The notes below the pieces were generated by a model. The model saw only the letters and a list, made by a program, of their open reading frames with translations. It made no database searches and was not told where the DNA came from. A program made the translations under genes and the position numbers. Positions 13,157 through 26,290 of a DNA stretch of 62,000 bases are shown here, in pieces. Every line of letters begins with the position of its first letter. The stretch's first letter is position 1. This DNA is from Symbiodinium natans (Eukaryota; Sar; Dinophyceae; Suessiales; Symbiodiniaceae): contig CAJNDS010001347.1 of the NCBI GenBank assembly GCA_905221605.1, positions 532,501-594,500 of the forward strand. Direction: 5' to 3'.

Positions 13157-15619
13157 CTCCCAACATCGTCGTTAACCCATGTATGAACCCCGAGGGCGTA
13201 AACAATCCGAAGAAAAAGATCCTTTGTCCTTTGAAGTGCAGCAAGGATGCCATGGGAGCGGAGAGGCTCTCAAGTCATCGTAGCATGGCAAAAGGCATGC
13301 ACGCTAACTATTGAAGCTAGCTCAAATGTCTGAAGGATGTAATGCTTGAGCAGGCCTTCATATCCCCCATTCAAGTTGGTTGGTGGGCTTGAGGCATTAA
13401 CGCTGGGGCTTCAGGCTTGTTGTGGGCCGGGGTTCCAGGTGGCCCTTTGCGAGAGAGCTACTTGGACTCACCAAGTGGAGTGGGACCCTGGGATTGCCAG
13501 GAGTAAGCACAATTGGGCTTGGATGGCTTTTGATGGTCTCCCCCATGAACAGCTGGGAGAGCCGAAAGCAAATTGTCAGAGCAAGGCCCACCGGGACGGC
13601 ATGCACAGAAGATAGGTTGGATGGCCACCAGAAAAGCTCAGGGCAGTCAGTGGCTAGTTGGACAACTTAGAAACTCTCCGATCCGGTCATGTCAACGACA
13701 GCACTCCTCCTAGGCCCAACCTCTTCTGCTGCTCATGCGCCATGAAATGATTACTGTTTCCCCTCTGAAGCCCTGACGTCCGGCACTTAGCATTCAGAGT
13801 CCCGAGTTACGGGATGATTGCGACGCGCCGGCTCGAAACTCGACGTTGCAAAAAATTGGGAACAACTCTTTGAGAGGAAAGAAATGGCCTGGCAAAGGCT
13901 CTCGGGCAATCGCGGTTCGGTCGAGTGTCACTGTGCTGAATTACAAACCAGACTGACTACTTGATAAGCCCAGCACTGCTTGAAATAGAACTTCCCGCCC
14001 TGCCAAGGGCCCTTGCACGCTGGCCGGGCTAGACCCTCCATCGTTGCTGCCTGTACTGATCAAGGAGCCATGGGTCTCATCTGTCAAGACAAGTTGGAGA
14101 AGTTGAATGGTCATACCGGCTCTTGCTATTAACTTTGACAAGCAAGCGACCATGTTGCAAAGCATTTACCTGGAATACCCAATTACGTACATGCGCTGAA
14201 GCGCGGGTCATCCTTTATTGGTGTCACACTAGTTATGAATTGCATGTACATGATCGGATTATCGCATATGTCGAGATGAAACCCCAAGCTCTTTTGCAAC
14301 AGGAGGCGGCTGTAAGCTAACAACCATGTCGCATAAACCAGGGCGACGAGGGTGTCTCCGAACACAGGAGCCAAGGTAAGCACTCCAGCACAAGAAGCCA
14401 CACTATTCACAGAAACCAAGAAGGCCTAGCCCCGAATCAGAGATGGTGTGGGATTCTGCTGCTGCTGAAACCTCGGCGTATTTGTACCTGCTCTCCTGAT
14501 ATCCCCAACATAAACTTGTGAACTGGTGAGCTCCTAGTTGATAAGTAAGGCATGGAGAGGTAGATCAGGGAACAGAACGACGATTGGCACGGTTGGCTCT
14601 GGCAACTCCAACTCGGGCAAACTTGAACTGGGGCTTCTGCTGTCCGGCGGGCTCTCCCTTCATAATGCTTTGCTCTCAACACCGCGGGCATGGCGGCTGC
14701 GCCCATCTTCGGGGCTCGGCTGCGTGCCCGGCGGCGTGAATTGCACGTTCTTTATGTCGTGTCTGTGCGGCAAATACTCCAAGGTTCACTGGTGCCTGGG
14801 TCATGCAAGCAACCCTGAGCCTGGGTAGCTGCGCACTGTCAATTCACTAACAAGCTGAAGGGTACTGCAAGTTGTTGTTGGTGCTTCTAGGCCTGGCGAG
14901 TCTTTCCGACTCTGGCGCGATCAAAAGGAAACGTAAAGCTTGGCCTTCTGGCTTTCATGAATGCCGGAATTCGGAGTGCTCATTCAAGGCTGTCGTCGTC
15001 GTGAAAGCGCTTCACCGGCCTGGGGCCAATGCTGTTTCCCCTGCAGCAATACGAACGGTGGCGCAACTCTTGCTGTCACATCGCACGAGAGATACCAAGC
15101 TGACCCTAAGTATCAAACACGTATGGTGCTCGCAGCTCAACTGTACTCACGCCAGAATGAGAATGCTACTTCCTGACCTCGCAAACTTCCAGCACAAAGA
15201 AGACAAAACCAACTTTGACACACGAAACCCAACCCCCTTGGACAGCCGCCGAATCGAGGGCCGCAAGCGGAGGTAAAGACCCTTCAAGGGCCTGGCTGGA
15301 GAGGGTTTGGAGATTCAAAGGGCTTCGCAAGATTCTAGTAGTCTCAAGCTACAAGTTAAATTAAATGGCTCCCGATCCTCAAAACCGCTCGCAATGAGGC
15401 AACCTCGCCCTGCCCTACATGAGATAACATCAGCTGCAGCTGCCAACCACCCCCTGGTCATTGACATTGTGTTGGTAGGCGTACTATAGTCGACCCCCAG
15501 AAAGCCCCAATGACATCTTCAAGCGTGCAGGCTTGACCACGGGAGAACCCAGTCTCAGCAGGCATGGCGGTTGCAGTCAAATCCGGACTCTATTCAGAGA
15601 GAAGCGCTTTCTGCGTGGG
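13157..15619. other. No supported gene
   Basis: Short open frames are present in all six frames, but none shows recognisable motifs together with splice signals. A hydrophobic minus-strand frame at 14183-14419 is the least unlikely but has no second line of support. Confidence 0.4.
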
Positions 15620-16615
15620 TTTGTCAGAAGGTTTTGATACAAGCCGATACATCAATGCAGAACATGTGTCGCGGGATGTCGCTCAGGCACCGACTGGCCC
15701 AGTCGAACTCCTGCCAGCGGGCACACAAGAAATTCGGGCACTTGGCGGCATGCATAGGGTAGTTAACATTCCAATGACTGCTCCTTCCATCGGTAGTGCT
15801 TCGGATCGTACCCGGCAGTGACGCGCATCTTTTGATACCTCAGGTGACTCGGTTGCTACTGAAGTGACTAAACCCCTCTGAGCCCTGAAAGGCTCCGGCT
15901 CCTGCATTAGTATAGCCGTCCAGGTGTTGGCGATGACTAGCCTGTCAATTTTTTTCACTTCCCGGATCTCCAAAAAGAGTGGTGCTTGCATGTGCTTGCT
16001 CCGCACTGCAACGATGCGAATACACGTGCTGGATCTGGCCTTCCCATGTAAAAGAGACCGACGTTGTAAGCGAGCCTAAGTGTGTGTGTGTGGCGGGTTG
16101 CTGCGGAGTGACTGAATGAAGTGCATATCCAGCAACAATAACACCGCGATTTGATGGAGGCAGCACTGCAACTTGAGGCTGGGATGGTGCTGAGCGAAGG
16201 AAAGGAGATACGAGCCTGTAAATCCAACGTTTTTTGTGCCGTCCTGCCCCCCCTCCCCCTTCGGTGCGCAGTTTGAGCTCTCATCACACTTCGCAACCAA
16301 GTCACCGAGATTCCAATAGACCGAACTCTGTCAGCTAGTGAGCATAATTAGCAGGTTTATATTATGATCAGGGTGCACCCTGGTCCCCCCCGCGATCACA
16401 TATGTCGCTCATGCTTGGATGGCATACTAGTACCCAAACACAAGCACACATCTCCACACGGCCCAGGACAGCCTACGCCGGGGCCGCGGCTCGTAAAATC
16501 GGTTAGGCTCATACTCCGCCACTGTGGTGTTGTCACCGAAGAAAAGGATCAACGTCCGTGCAAAAGTGGCCCCAAAGTTCCTCTGGCACTCGGCGGAGGG
16601 CTTTGGCGGATACAC
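15620..16615 (-). CDS. Candidate exons of an unknown gene
   Basis: Two minus-strand blocks look coding. One at about 16610-16470 contains 'NFGATFARTLILFFGDNTT' and 'YEPNRFYEP'. One at about 15755-15620 contains 'CPNFLCARWQEFDW' and 'CLSDIPRHMFCIDV'. Their composition differs from the flanking sequence, but I could not join them and do not recognise the family. The block between them has competing frames. Confidence 0.3.
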
Positions 16616-16879
16616 CCTGAGAGGGTTCAGGGTTTCGGGATGTCGGGACGCGAGTTAGGCCTCACAGGGGATGATATGAAGCCTGTTGGATCCTGGTAGT
16701 GTTGTTTTGTGTAATGTTGCATCCTAAACGTGCTGTCAAGGCCTCCCGCTCTCCAGGGACGCGCCGGTGACCGCCTGGGGTAAGGGATTTTGGACGGCTT
16801 GGGACTTTGCTGATGTGCCAGGCTCTTTATTTGTGATTAACATGCTGAAGTACCGGCAGGTCACTGCCTTAGGGCTTTC

Positions 16880-18400
16880 TTAGCCGGCCGCCTTGGTGCT
16901 TGGGGCGGCGGGGATCTTGGGGTGGTTATCAAAGGCAGCTTTGGGGAGCAACTTGACCATGTTTGGGTGCAGGACGTCTTGCTGAACAGTGGCCATGTGG
17001 CAAAGCACAAATGCCACGAGCACAGGCAATGCCAACAGGAGCACGAGCCTTCCAGGTAACGGGGACGACACATGCGATGGCAAGCGGCATGCAGTCCGAA
17101 CATGTCCGAACACCACCTCGAGGCCGTCTGGAATGCTCGATGCACTGTTGCCCACAAGATGAAGACCTCCCCAAAGAAATGCCATAATTTTTTCAAGCAC
17201 AGAGTGCATGCAAAATTGGAAAGCATGGTCAAGCAAAACATCGCGATTGCGTACCTGACGGTTCACCCGGAGGAAGTAAAAGAATCTGTACACGCAAAGG
17301 GCCTCACACGCTCACTCCACTCAATGATCCGACGCTGAGCCACATGCCAAGGCCCCTGCCAACAATATGGTATCCAGCGTTGTATGCAAAGAGTAATATT
17401 CTGCCATTTGGCCAGCCTGAGGCGTTCGGCATGAAGGTTTGCTGGCTTCTGACTACTCCAACTGGGTCGCATGCATCTTGGAAACTGTTCACGTGCGACA
17501 CTGTGTATCCCACTGTCGAATCCTGATTGGTGCCACACCAATTGTGCGTGCCATTCACGTGGGCATGTTCTTGGTAACTCTGAGGTTTCCGCGCTTCCCA
17601 GGTACGATGCTCGCAAAGCAAACACAATAATGAACAGGATGATCATCGTCGCATCAACAAGTGCCTGACGTCATTCATTAACCACTGCCAAAAACTTTCG
17701 ATTGGTCAGATTGGTCACATCTGCAATATGCAATCAGTCCATGGATGGATGTATTGTGAGCCTTGTGACAACAGGGTGCGTTTGCTTCGGGCCTGTGATG
17801 TGAGAAGGTGTTTCCAACCTGCGCCGGACTTCGCTTGCACGTAGCGGAAGTCCCAGTAGATCTGCAACGAACGGGTAGTGTTGAGGCTCGTGCATTTTCA
17901 TGCCCGCCCCGCCCCCCCCCCCCCCCCCCCCCCCCCCAACATCCTATTTGAATCCATCCGTGCAGGCCTGGAAAAACACGTACAACAGCATCACAAACCT
18001 GCACGGTCACAGGAGGGAATACCATCAGCTGCAAAGTGCCCAACGGTGCCTCGTGATGTCTGTGAAAGCTAGGCTGATTTCAAGGCCATAATCGAACACG
18101 CGCGGCCTCGCATCAACAGACTTCAAGAAACGCTGGCGAGAAAATCTTGGCGTACAGAATGCAGCCTGTACAGCTGAACATTGGGTAAAGCATGGATGGT
18201 TCCAAACGCGCTGAGCTCGAAGGTAAACCTTGGTGTTTTGTGGCAACCGTGCCCTTCCGCGGATCTTGCAAGGGATGAGGGCCTGGCCGATTCCAGATCC
18301 ATGTAAGATAGGCAGCCTGGGCAAAAAAGGCAAGGTGAATGCTGGAATAACTTTGCCATCCTGAAAATTTGTGACTCTCCAGGCCGTGAACATTATAGGA
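16880..18400 (-). CDS. Multi-exon membrane protein gene, unrecognised
   Basis: Several minus-strand blocks read as one protein. They run from 18330-18125 ('FTFELSAFGTIHALPNVQLY', after an AG) through 'VFDYGLEISLAFTDI' near 18090-18040 and 'LQLMVFPPVTVQ' near 18035-18000. Next come 'YWDFRYVQAKSGA' near 17862-17820 and a hydrophobic segment 'MIILFIIVFALRASYLGS' near 17645-17590. A soluble segment with 'NGTHNWCGTNQDSTVGY' follows near 17560-17340. The last block has a second membrane segment 'RLVLLLALPVLVAFVL' near 17040-16990 and ends 'PSTKAAG' at a TAA (16880-16882). N-G-T and N-A-S sites in the soluble part suggest a lumenal or outside loop. This points to a polytopic membrane protein, but the exon joins were not all checked for phase. 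It lies directly downstream of the GT8 gene on the same strand. Confidence 0.5.
17905..17938. repeat. Poly-C tract
   Basis: About 30 consecutive C residues, seen directly, within the membrane protein gene region and probably intronic. Poly-Gly or poly-Pro frames over it are artefacts. Confidence 0.95.
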
Positions 18401-19849
18401 GACGAAGCTGATGTGCAAAGCCCGGGTGCGCACGGAGAGCCTCAACCGTCGGAAAATGTGTACTTACACGAGACACCCCTCTGTCTTGGCTTCTGGCCAC
18501 CCCTCCGAGCGAAGGAAAGCCATGTCCTGGAGAGCACAAGAGACTCGACTCCAAGGAAATGGAGAAGTCCTTGTCAAGCATTGCATAACATTGCATACAA
18601 CAACTCGTGTCACTACATAGGCCCAGGTCAGCATCGATTGGGGTGTCGAGACATGTCAAGTGCAAACTTCGGAACACTTCAAAGGAACCGTCTGACAAAT
18701 GGCACGTCCGGCTTTTGCCCAGCCGCCTGGAGGAAAGCTTCGCGCACGTCACTCAGCGGCCTCAGGTCATGTCAGGTAATTACTGTCAGGTAGTCTGAGT
18801 CTGGATGAAGAAGAAGTGCCCCTCGAATCGCGGAGTTGGTTCTTCTCCTGACTTGCTTGGGATCAAATGTTGACCCGTGATTTCCCACCACCCTTCTCAA
18901 GCTTTTTGCTATGAAGGTTTAGCCAATTAGGCGGGACGCCCCCGTCCCCAAAACCTTGCAGCCCAAAGCAAGTTTGAAGGGAAGGGTTCGGCTTCGTATG
19001 GGGCCTGTAGGAGTTTCCCAATTAATGAAGGGTATTTTGCCATTGGTTTGCTGTTGGGAGGGGTGCATACACACAAACATGAGCCCGATGTCGGCTTTAG
19101 GCCGGGAAGGCAGTCCTGAGCATCTTGCAGCAAAGAAAGCAAAGCAGCCTACGACGATTGAGGGCGGGGAGGTACTAAATGGGCTTCCCAGGCTGATTCA
19201 GGCCGATCCTCTCTCTTCGGGGGTTCTCGTTCAGGCATGGCAGGTTCTAGACAGCCCTCGGCCATGCACAGCGGACGGAGAGCTGCGCGTCTGAGATCCC
19301 AGCGAGTGCTGCAAATTGTATTCCAGGCCTGAGTTCTGGATCCCGAAACGAGGTTTTGATACCGAGCAGGACGCGTGACAGAAACGCCTTGTAAATGGAC
19401 TAGCTGACTGCCCAAAAGAAGTACTGCTCTCGTGGGACCCAGCTCCCAGTTGCAAAGCTGTGCTACCTGGACTACCTGGACTACCGTCAACCAGCAAAGA
19501 AGCGGTAGTAAATGTTGTGGCCAATCTGATCAAGTTCAAGCGGGGAGCACTTTGAACATTTTCACTGGGGTGACATGGAGTGATGACCATCCCAGCCAAT
19601 CTGGAGTCAAGTCGCGAAATCCTGATGCGTCTGACGGCGCGAATGATGAAGCTTTGGGCGCGGAGCCTGGCAAGGAGACAAATCAGCTCACAGGTTGTGG
19701 CGGCCTCACGATGCCGCATACAATCGAGGCTTGCAGCATAGCGCACCATCTTCTTTGCAGGCGGTGATGTCATAAGCCTGCCAAGCTGCAGTCGCAGCAT
19801 CTCCATAGTCCTTGAGAGAAGCTGCCGCGTGAACATTGCAGGCAGCTGC
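18401..19849. other. 3' flank of the GT8 gene
   Basis: A 212-codon minus-strand frame at 19231-19869 overlaps the end of the GT8 frame and runs into this stretch. It shows no motif and I do not call it. Nothing else is supported. Confidence 0.4.
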
Positions 19850-21484
19850 TCAGTACTGCAAATCTGCAAAGTCTGCCTGAGCTGCTGTGCATGGCATCAG
19901 GGAGCCAACAGGCATCCAAGTCCAGTGTGATCCAATTTGCAGCAGCCGCTCACTGCCACGACACGCCACGACCATACCCTGCATGTGACCATCGCCGAGC
20001 CACACAGCAGCCTTGAGCCCCAAGCCGAAGTCGTCCTCCCCTTTACCGGGCAAAGTGAGGTCCAGTGCTTGCTTGGATTCGATCTGCTCTATCCGGCCTT
20101 CAATTTGGTACCCGAGGCTAGCTTTGGCATGCTTCCGATAAAGCACAAGCAAGCCGCCCTTTGGCCGCAGCACCGTCGCCAAGTGGAAAATTGAGGCGTT
20201 GGTACCTGTTGTTCCTGGCTCCTCTACGGCCAGGGAGTCTCCCGGGCACCAGCCTGTTCCCTTCATGTCCTCGTGTACTTCCTCCTGTCCCGTGCCCCTG
20301 GCAAGAAGCGACCGCCATGCAGGGTTCCAACCCTGGAGCTCGGAAGGCGAAAGTGTGGCTCTGCAGCTCTGCAGTGCAAGCGCGTAGTTCACATGCCACT
20401 CTGCATGTAGCAGCTTGCACCGACCCACTGCCAGCTGTTGGACAGCCGGCGACAGTGATGCCAACAAGTTCCGTGCGAAGGTGTTGCTGAGTATGGGCAG
20501 CTCCTTGTCAGGCTCTGTGTCCCAAACCTTCTCCGCTCCTGAGAAATGTGCGACAGCGATGTCGGGCACGTGCGTCTTCTGCCAAACTTGTGTCAAGGGC
20601 ACACCTGAGTGCAACTGCACCTCAAAGTTGTAGAGCTGGCTCACGTGGCTCCACTCGCCGCACATCACGTTCGAAAGGTACTTCTGCTCTGGAGACCATG
20701 CTTGAACGTGCCATTGGGGATCCGGCTGTAGGACGTCCGCTAAAAGCAGCTCGAAGAGCTCTCTCGAAGGCGAGAGGACCATCGTGCCAGCATTGATGTA
20801 ACACATCTTTACAGACAGCCGCTGGCCATGTAAACATTCAGAATCATCGAAACTACTGTGTTTGGCTGTGCTCATGGCTGCAGGCGTGCGCAGCTCGAAA
20901 AGCTCGTCGATGTTGCGCAACACAATCATATCCAGATCCAGAAAAACAACCTTGTCGAAAGGGAGCACCTCCGGATTGAAAGCATGCAGCTTTGTAAACA
21001 CTTCTCGGAATTTTGCCTTGTCGCTTGATACATGTAGGTCCCCAGCGGATATGATGTAAGACACCTGCTGTAGCTCCCAGATCTGTCCCAGCAGCCGCAG
21101 CGCTTCCGCAGGCACGTTGTCCGTGTGCAGCAACACGCGCTTGTGCTTGCTTCCGCTTCGTGCAAGGCTCGAACCTAATGCCAACGCTCCCATGACGTAC
21201 CCCATGATGTGCGGCATCGTGCCACCATAGATGAGGCTCGTGTAGGCATACTGCAGGGACGGGGCGGTACTCGCTTCCGATTCCAGGCAGCGACGACAGA
21301 TGAGCGGTGAGCCCTGGCCTGATGTATCGAATCTTCCACAGCGCGAGCAAGTGAAGCTCGTAATGACAGCTCGTAGCGGATTCTGCAGCGGATCGGTAGA
21401 AGGCGGCATGGCTGCTTGCCGAATCCGCTTTGGTCGATGTCCCTCTCGTGATTCTTCGGGCTGAGGTTGAGCTGAGCTGTTCAA
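19850..21484 (-). CDS. GT8-family glycosyltransferase with CxxC/CxxC module
   Basis: A single long frame ends at TGA 19850-19852. It is open from 21484, but the first ATG is at 21407-21409, giving 519 residues; the longer frame starts only with TTG and an AG lies upstream, so a first exon further right is possible. Numbering from that ATG, residues 21-41 hold C-S-R-C and C-R-R-C, a possible zinc ribbon. Residues about 55-300 form a GT8 (glycogenin/galactinol synthase-like) domain: 'VVFLDLDMIVLRNIDELF' with the D158-L-D160 metal motif, 'INAGTMVLSPSRELF' near 205-219, and 'VAHFSGAEKVW' near 286-296. The roughly 200-residue C-terminal tail is unrecognised. The domain predicts transfer of a sugar from a nucleotide sugar; acceptor and location cannot be read from sequence. 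No signal peptide is obvious. Lack of introns contrasts with the neighbours and could mean a retrocopy. Confidence 0.85.
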   Translation of the reverse strand: MNSSAQPQPEESREGHRPKRIRQAAMPPSTDPLQNPLRAVITSFTCSRCGRFDTSGQGSPLICRRCLESEASTAPSLQYAYTSLIYGGTMPHIMGYVMGALALGSSLARSGSKHKRVLLHTDNVPAEALRLLGQIWELQQVSYIISAGDLHVSSDKAKFREVFTKLHAFNPEVLPFDKVVFLDLDMIVLRNIDELFELRTPAAMSTAKHSSFDDSECLHGQRLSVKMCYINAGTMVLSPSRELFELLLADVLQPDPQWHVQAWSPEQKYLSNVMCGEWSHVSQLYNFEVQLHSGVPLTQVWQKTHVPDIAVAHFSGAEKVWDTEPDKELPILSNTFARNLLASLSPAVQQLAVGRCKLLHAEWHVNYALALQSCRATLSPSELQGWNPAWRSLLARGTGQEEVHEDMKGTGWCPGDSLAVEEPGTTGTNASIFHLATVLRPKGGLLVLYRKHAKASLGYQIEGRIEQIESKQALDLTLPGKGEDDFGLGLKAAVWLGDGHMQGMVVACRGSERLLQIGSHWTWMPVGSLMPCTAAQADFADLQY

Positions 21485-24400
21485 CTTTTCCCACCTCTGG
21501 AATTGGGTTAAACGTGTACCCTTGTGCGTCCGTGCCTAATTCTCACATGCTTCCCAAAATGCAAGCAGGGACACTGCGGCTGTGCAACAGAAAACAACTT
21601 GAGAAGCTCAATGCCCCCCACCCCCGCCCCGGCCAGCCCCCCGGCCAGCCACCCCGCTTGCCACCTGGCCTGAGGTGCTAAAAGGAGGGTGATGGTGCTG
21701 CCAAGGCTTAGTGGTGATCGACCTGCCGTCCTGCACCACGCTCGCCCTCAAGCCCTACAAGGCCCCACACCCTTTGTCAGTGTATTGACATGTAAACCTC
21801 GGAGAGTTGATCCACGGAGCTGAACAGAACCTGTTCTCGAACTTTGGCGAGCTCTCAAGTTAGCAAGCATTTCTCCTCGCCAAGCTTGTTCTGCCAGTAA
21901 TTCTTCAGGAGTTCGTCCTCCTTCTGAAGGACCTCCACCAAACGCGGAAGTGCCATCTCATGCAGACCTACACCGATGAACGAGAATCGTCGTGCTTACA
22001 TTAATCGTCGCAGGACAAGCAGTTTGAAAAGACTTTCTCAAGCGCCATATGGACTAGTGCTTGAAAAGAACAGCGTCTTCTACGGGACTGGCTGTGACGC
22101 TCCACCGCTGACCGGCTGTCTTGGCCAATACTGAGAAACACGAGAAGGGGTCATGGATCCTGAGGCCAGCGGCTTTCGTCTCCTCGTACTTCACGTCCAT
22201 GCCTGAGCACCGGCCCTCTTCGCAGACCTTCCAACTCCTATCTGCCAGATCACTGACTTGCCTCCAGCGTCAAAGAAGAATGATCGAAAATCACAAGCCC
22301 AAGCTTGCAATCTCTGCACTCTTCAGTGTGCCAATACCCACTTCCTAAACGTCAGTAAACCCTTGCACAGTGCCAAAAGTCCTCAGACAAATGCCTCCTC
22401 AGCCATGTGTTTACATTCGCTGAAAATCAGCGTGCGAAAGGAGTCTCGGGAAAGCACAGGAGAAGCTGCCGTCGGATGCCTGAATACAGGGGGTAGGGAC
22501 AGATGGATGGAAGCTTCGGAGTGCAGAAGACCATACGGAAAAGTGTAGATCCCCAGCAAGTCAGTCATGCCAGCTGCAGGACCGAAAATAGGGCCAGCCC
22601 TAGTGGCTTGGCGCTTGTCCCGAAGCGGCAGTAGCCGAACTACAGTTCAAGGTATATCCGAAAACAGCCCAGTACACACACTCAAACCTGAAAGCCCTGT
22701 CGAAACAAAGATCCTGCGAACCTAAGGTAGACAAACCCAAGGTTGTGAATCCACCCCCACCTCAATGCCGCGGCATTGCAGGGCCGAGGGGATAGCAACC
22801 TGCTGTTCCAGCACCTGGAGTGCAAGGCTCCGCAGTTCCTGTCCTTCCCTTGGCCTGAATTCATCTAGACGTCTCAATTTCGTGAGGCCTGGAAGTGCAT
22901 CCGGCTCCCCAGGTAATGCTCCCTAGGTTGTATGTTGAGATTGGTGGAGGCGTTCCATCTTCTGCTGGTTCCATGCCTTTCGGGCTTGAGGCTGCCCTCA
23001 CAACAGGCCCCCGGCACCTGCAAATAGCCCACGAGGTAGTTGCTCTGCCTCAACGTCGAGTTATCAGTGAGAACCTCCGCCTCGGAAAGATGTCAGAACG
23101 TCATCGGCTCCAAGGACTGCAAGAGAACTGCAAGCCTGTAAAGCCTAAGAGCCCCGAGCTTGGCAGTGTGCTGCCCCGAATCAAACACTTCGACTGGTGA
23201 ACCCCTGAGCAGAACCAAAGAAAACCTAAGTGCTCGCATGAATCACATCCCTCGCTCAACTGTGGCTTAGGCATTGCGGCACTCGCGGCAGATTGTGGCA
23301 ATGCTGCAGTACTCGGGGCGAAAAATCTCTCAGAAGCACTGTCAGGGCCATGCAGGTTTGTGCCTCCATCAAATGCCCAATGCTTCAGGGACTCTGGGAC
23401 AGGGCAGCGAGCAAGCCTTCGGCCAAACGTAACCATTCTGTGAAATCTCAAGAATTCAAGATTGCTTGCGGGGTTTGAAACATCTGCAATCCAGATGTTC
23501 ACAAAGCTCCAAATGCTGCGAGCTGCGGCGTTCCTGGAGAAGCTCCGAATGCTTTTGACTTACGGCTCGAATCCCAGAATCACCAGAATCTCACGCTGAA
23601 CTATCTCAAAGTGTTCAATGACTTGTGAGTTTAGAGTTGTTTGCCAGAAAGCATGCAGGGCAGCCTATCATACCCAAGCCATGCCAAGCCCAACCAAGAC
23701 AAACCCGAAGAGCAACAGCAAGAAACAGCACAATGGGATGCCTTACCGGGCAAGACAGCTTCCGATTCATACCGAGCGTGGCCGGCCATGCAACCCTCAA
23801 CAACCAGAGGTTACGGTTACGCGTCTTGCCCAGCACATCTCAGGCGTCCCTGCAACCCTCGAGAACAGGCTTAGATTGTTGTGGTTCAGGGTAAACACGA
23901 TGAGAACTGAGCCTCGTGTCTTGGAGATGTCCTTACTCCACGGCTGATTTCTGTTGCTAGGTCGGCTAGGTGCCTGGCGACAAGTGTTTTCTCCAGCCTT
24001 CGCAATGTGCATGCATTCGGTCTCTTGCAAGCATACCGGAAGCAACATCTCGGCGGATGCTTCAGTGCCAACTCCAGCGCGCAGGCACACCATCTGCAAA
24101 CTAGCCCCTAAGTAAGGCTTGTGGTTGATCATGCCACTAGGAATTCGTTGCAACATAGGCAGCGCGTACGCTAACAACGTATTCATGACGATAGTCTCCC
24201 CGTTCGCTATGGTCACAAGTGCAGCGTGTAGACCGAGACCATCTTCGGGCACCGGACCAGTCCCAAATCTCCGAAACATCCCGGATGGTTTTCATCGGCT
24301 TCGAGTGAACATCTCCTGCGCATGATCCAGGAGAAAGCATGCGATAGATGCAGAGGGACCTCGTGAACTTTGGCCCTATAATTCATGTACAGAAAGCCGT

Positions 24401-25673
24401 CAATTTTGCCCACCAAAGCCGAGGGCACATGGATTCCATTGCGCCCGTTGGCACACGCTCTTTCACGTTTGATAGGACTGGTCGCGACTGGTTTGTATGC
24501 AAACCACTGCCACCTCTACAAGGTCTCAGCATTTCAGGTATTCTTCCAGCTACTGCGGCTGCTTCCCCCACCGAAACAATGCTCAAATAAGCGAAGAGGC
24601 GAGAAGCCGCAAGTGTTTCAGCAACAGCCACCGACCCAAAGCACCCAAATCCACTGCTGACCTGAAAACCCAGATTCGCAACCCTCTCGTCCTGTCAACA
24701 GCTCCAAGACACCTGGGAAACCGAGTGGGAACACAGCTACGGCTCTATTGCCAAACAAGCAGAGGTTTTTTGCAGGATCGGGTCAAGGTGCGCCATTCTG
24801 AGCCACAGTTGTGATGTTTGCACTATGTGCCTCCACTCCTCCGTGAGCACCAATGCATGCATGCCCTTAGTCCCTGAAAGCGGAGCTCGCGTTCATATTT
24901 GGCTCCATGAACCGTCTTTCGCTCTGTTTACTTCAAGGCCATGCTAGGTCGTTGAGTTGTCGAAACGAGGTGAACAAAGCACATTGATCTTCCGCCTTCC
25001 CTTTGCGTTTTGAACTGGAGCAACTGGATTTGTAAACGAAACGACAAAAAGTACAAATTCCATCCAGACAGAAGTGTCCGTCGCACATGGTCACTCAGCC
25101 CAGAGGGCGCCCAGCCGCTCACCATGGAAAGGGCTTGCTGCTTCCCGGGGCCTGCACCCTGCGTGCAGGCGTAGCCGTCACCCGGCGGGCGCAACAAGTA
25201 GACGTTGGAAGCGCTGAGGAGGGCGAGTATGAAATAGACCTGAGACACCGGGGCAGAGTTCGAGAAGTTGCTGCGTTTGCGTTTTTCTGTTCTGACAAGG
25301 AATACATGGATGACCCTCCCTTACACATGAAAGATCTCCCTTACACCTTCCGTGCTGTCACAGAAATTCTCACATGAAGCATACAGGCAGCACGCAGCGT
25401 ATACGGAATCCAAGGGGCACAGATACTTCGCAGCTTTGTCCGCTGCAAATGCCTCTGGCCAAGAGTGGCACGCACGATCGATGCACAGTTAAAGCGCTTC
25501 CTACGGGCTCTGCAGAAGTTATGAGGTATACGTGTACACAGACACCCACACACACCGCACACCAACGCTGGGGCGACGACGTCAACTCCAGACGGGCCAC
25601 AGTTCTGCTTTGTATTGAGAGTCGTGGCTGTCTTCAGTGGAGCGGCCCGCTGTGTCCATAAGCAGAACATTAC

Positions 25674-25676
<3 letters not shown>

Positions 25677-25733
<57 letters not shown>
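25677..25733. repeat. (CA)n microsatellite
   Basis: About 28 uninterrupted CA units, seen directly. Confidence 0.95.
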
Positions 25734-25737
<4 letters not shown>

Positions 25738-25836
25738 TGAAGATCTACTATCGCTTTAAGATTCTGGTGCCTTCTTTTCTTCTTACTGTGGAAGCAAAAC
25801 TGATGGCTAAGTACAACGTTTTTGGCTTGCTTCCAG

Positions 25837-26290
25837 GAATTTCTCTGTGAAATGCTGAAGCAAAACGTGCAGTTCTACCGAGCAAATTTCGACGTTCTCG
25901 GCTGTTACAAGGTGTTTTTCTGGCTGCCTGCGCTGACCTCGCTTCCCGGTGCTGGAGTAAGAGATAGTAAGAGATTTTCGAATTTTGGGTCGAGGACTTC
26001 GGCCCTGGACTACAGCAATGGCTTTTCTGCCGCGTGCTTCCGGGTTGTACTTGAGAAACTGAAGGAGCCTCAGCCCGAAAAGGCCTTCAGTGCATTGGTC
26101 GGCCCCGCAAGCCCTAAAGATCCTTTAAAGCGATCCACTCCGTGATCCTGGCCTGCGCAAGGTTCGACCCCAAAGCTGAAATGGAGAAGCACTGGTGCTT
26201 GCTTCGACAGCTCTTCTGCTTCTGGGCACCCGGGCTGCTTGATGTCCTTATCTCGCTGTGTCATGAACCTGAACAGAGGGGCGGTTACTT
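25837..26290 (+). CDS. Weak plus-strand exon candidates
   Basis: A block at about 25837-25910 lies between TTCCAG and a GT and reads 'EFLCEMLKQNVQFYRANF'. A second near 26015-26115 reads 'FRVVLEKLKEPQPEKAFSAL'. A third near 26165-26290 reads 'AEMEKHWCLLRQLFCFW'. They would be the only plus-strand gene in the window, against the otherwise uniform minus orientation. I do not recognise the protein, and chance is a real alternative. Confidence 0.2.

Noticed and set aside
19231-19869. 212-codon minus-strand frame after the GT8 stop
   Set aside because: Overlaps the GT8 end in another frame and has no recognisable domain or conserved pattern.
20853-21494. 213-codon minus-strand frame overlapping the GT8 gene
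   Set aside because: A shadow in another frame of the GT8 coding sequence; it has no motifs while the GT8 frame does.
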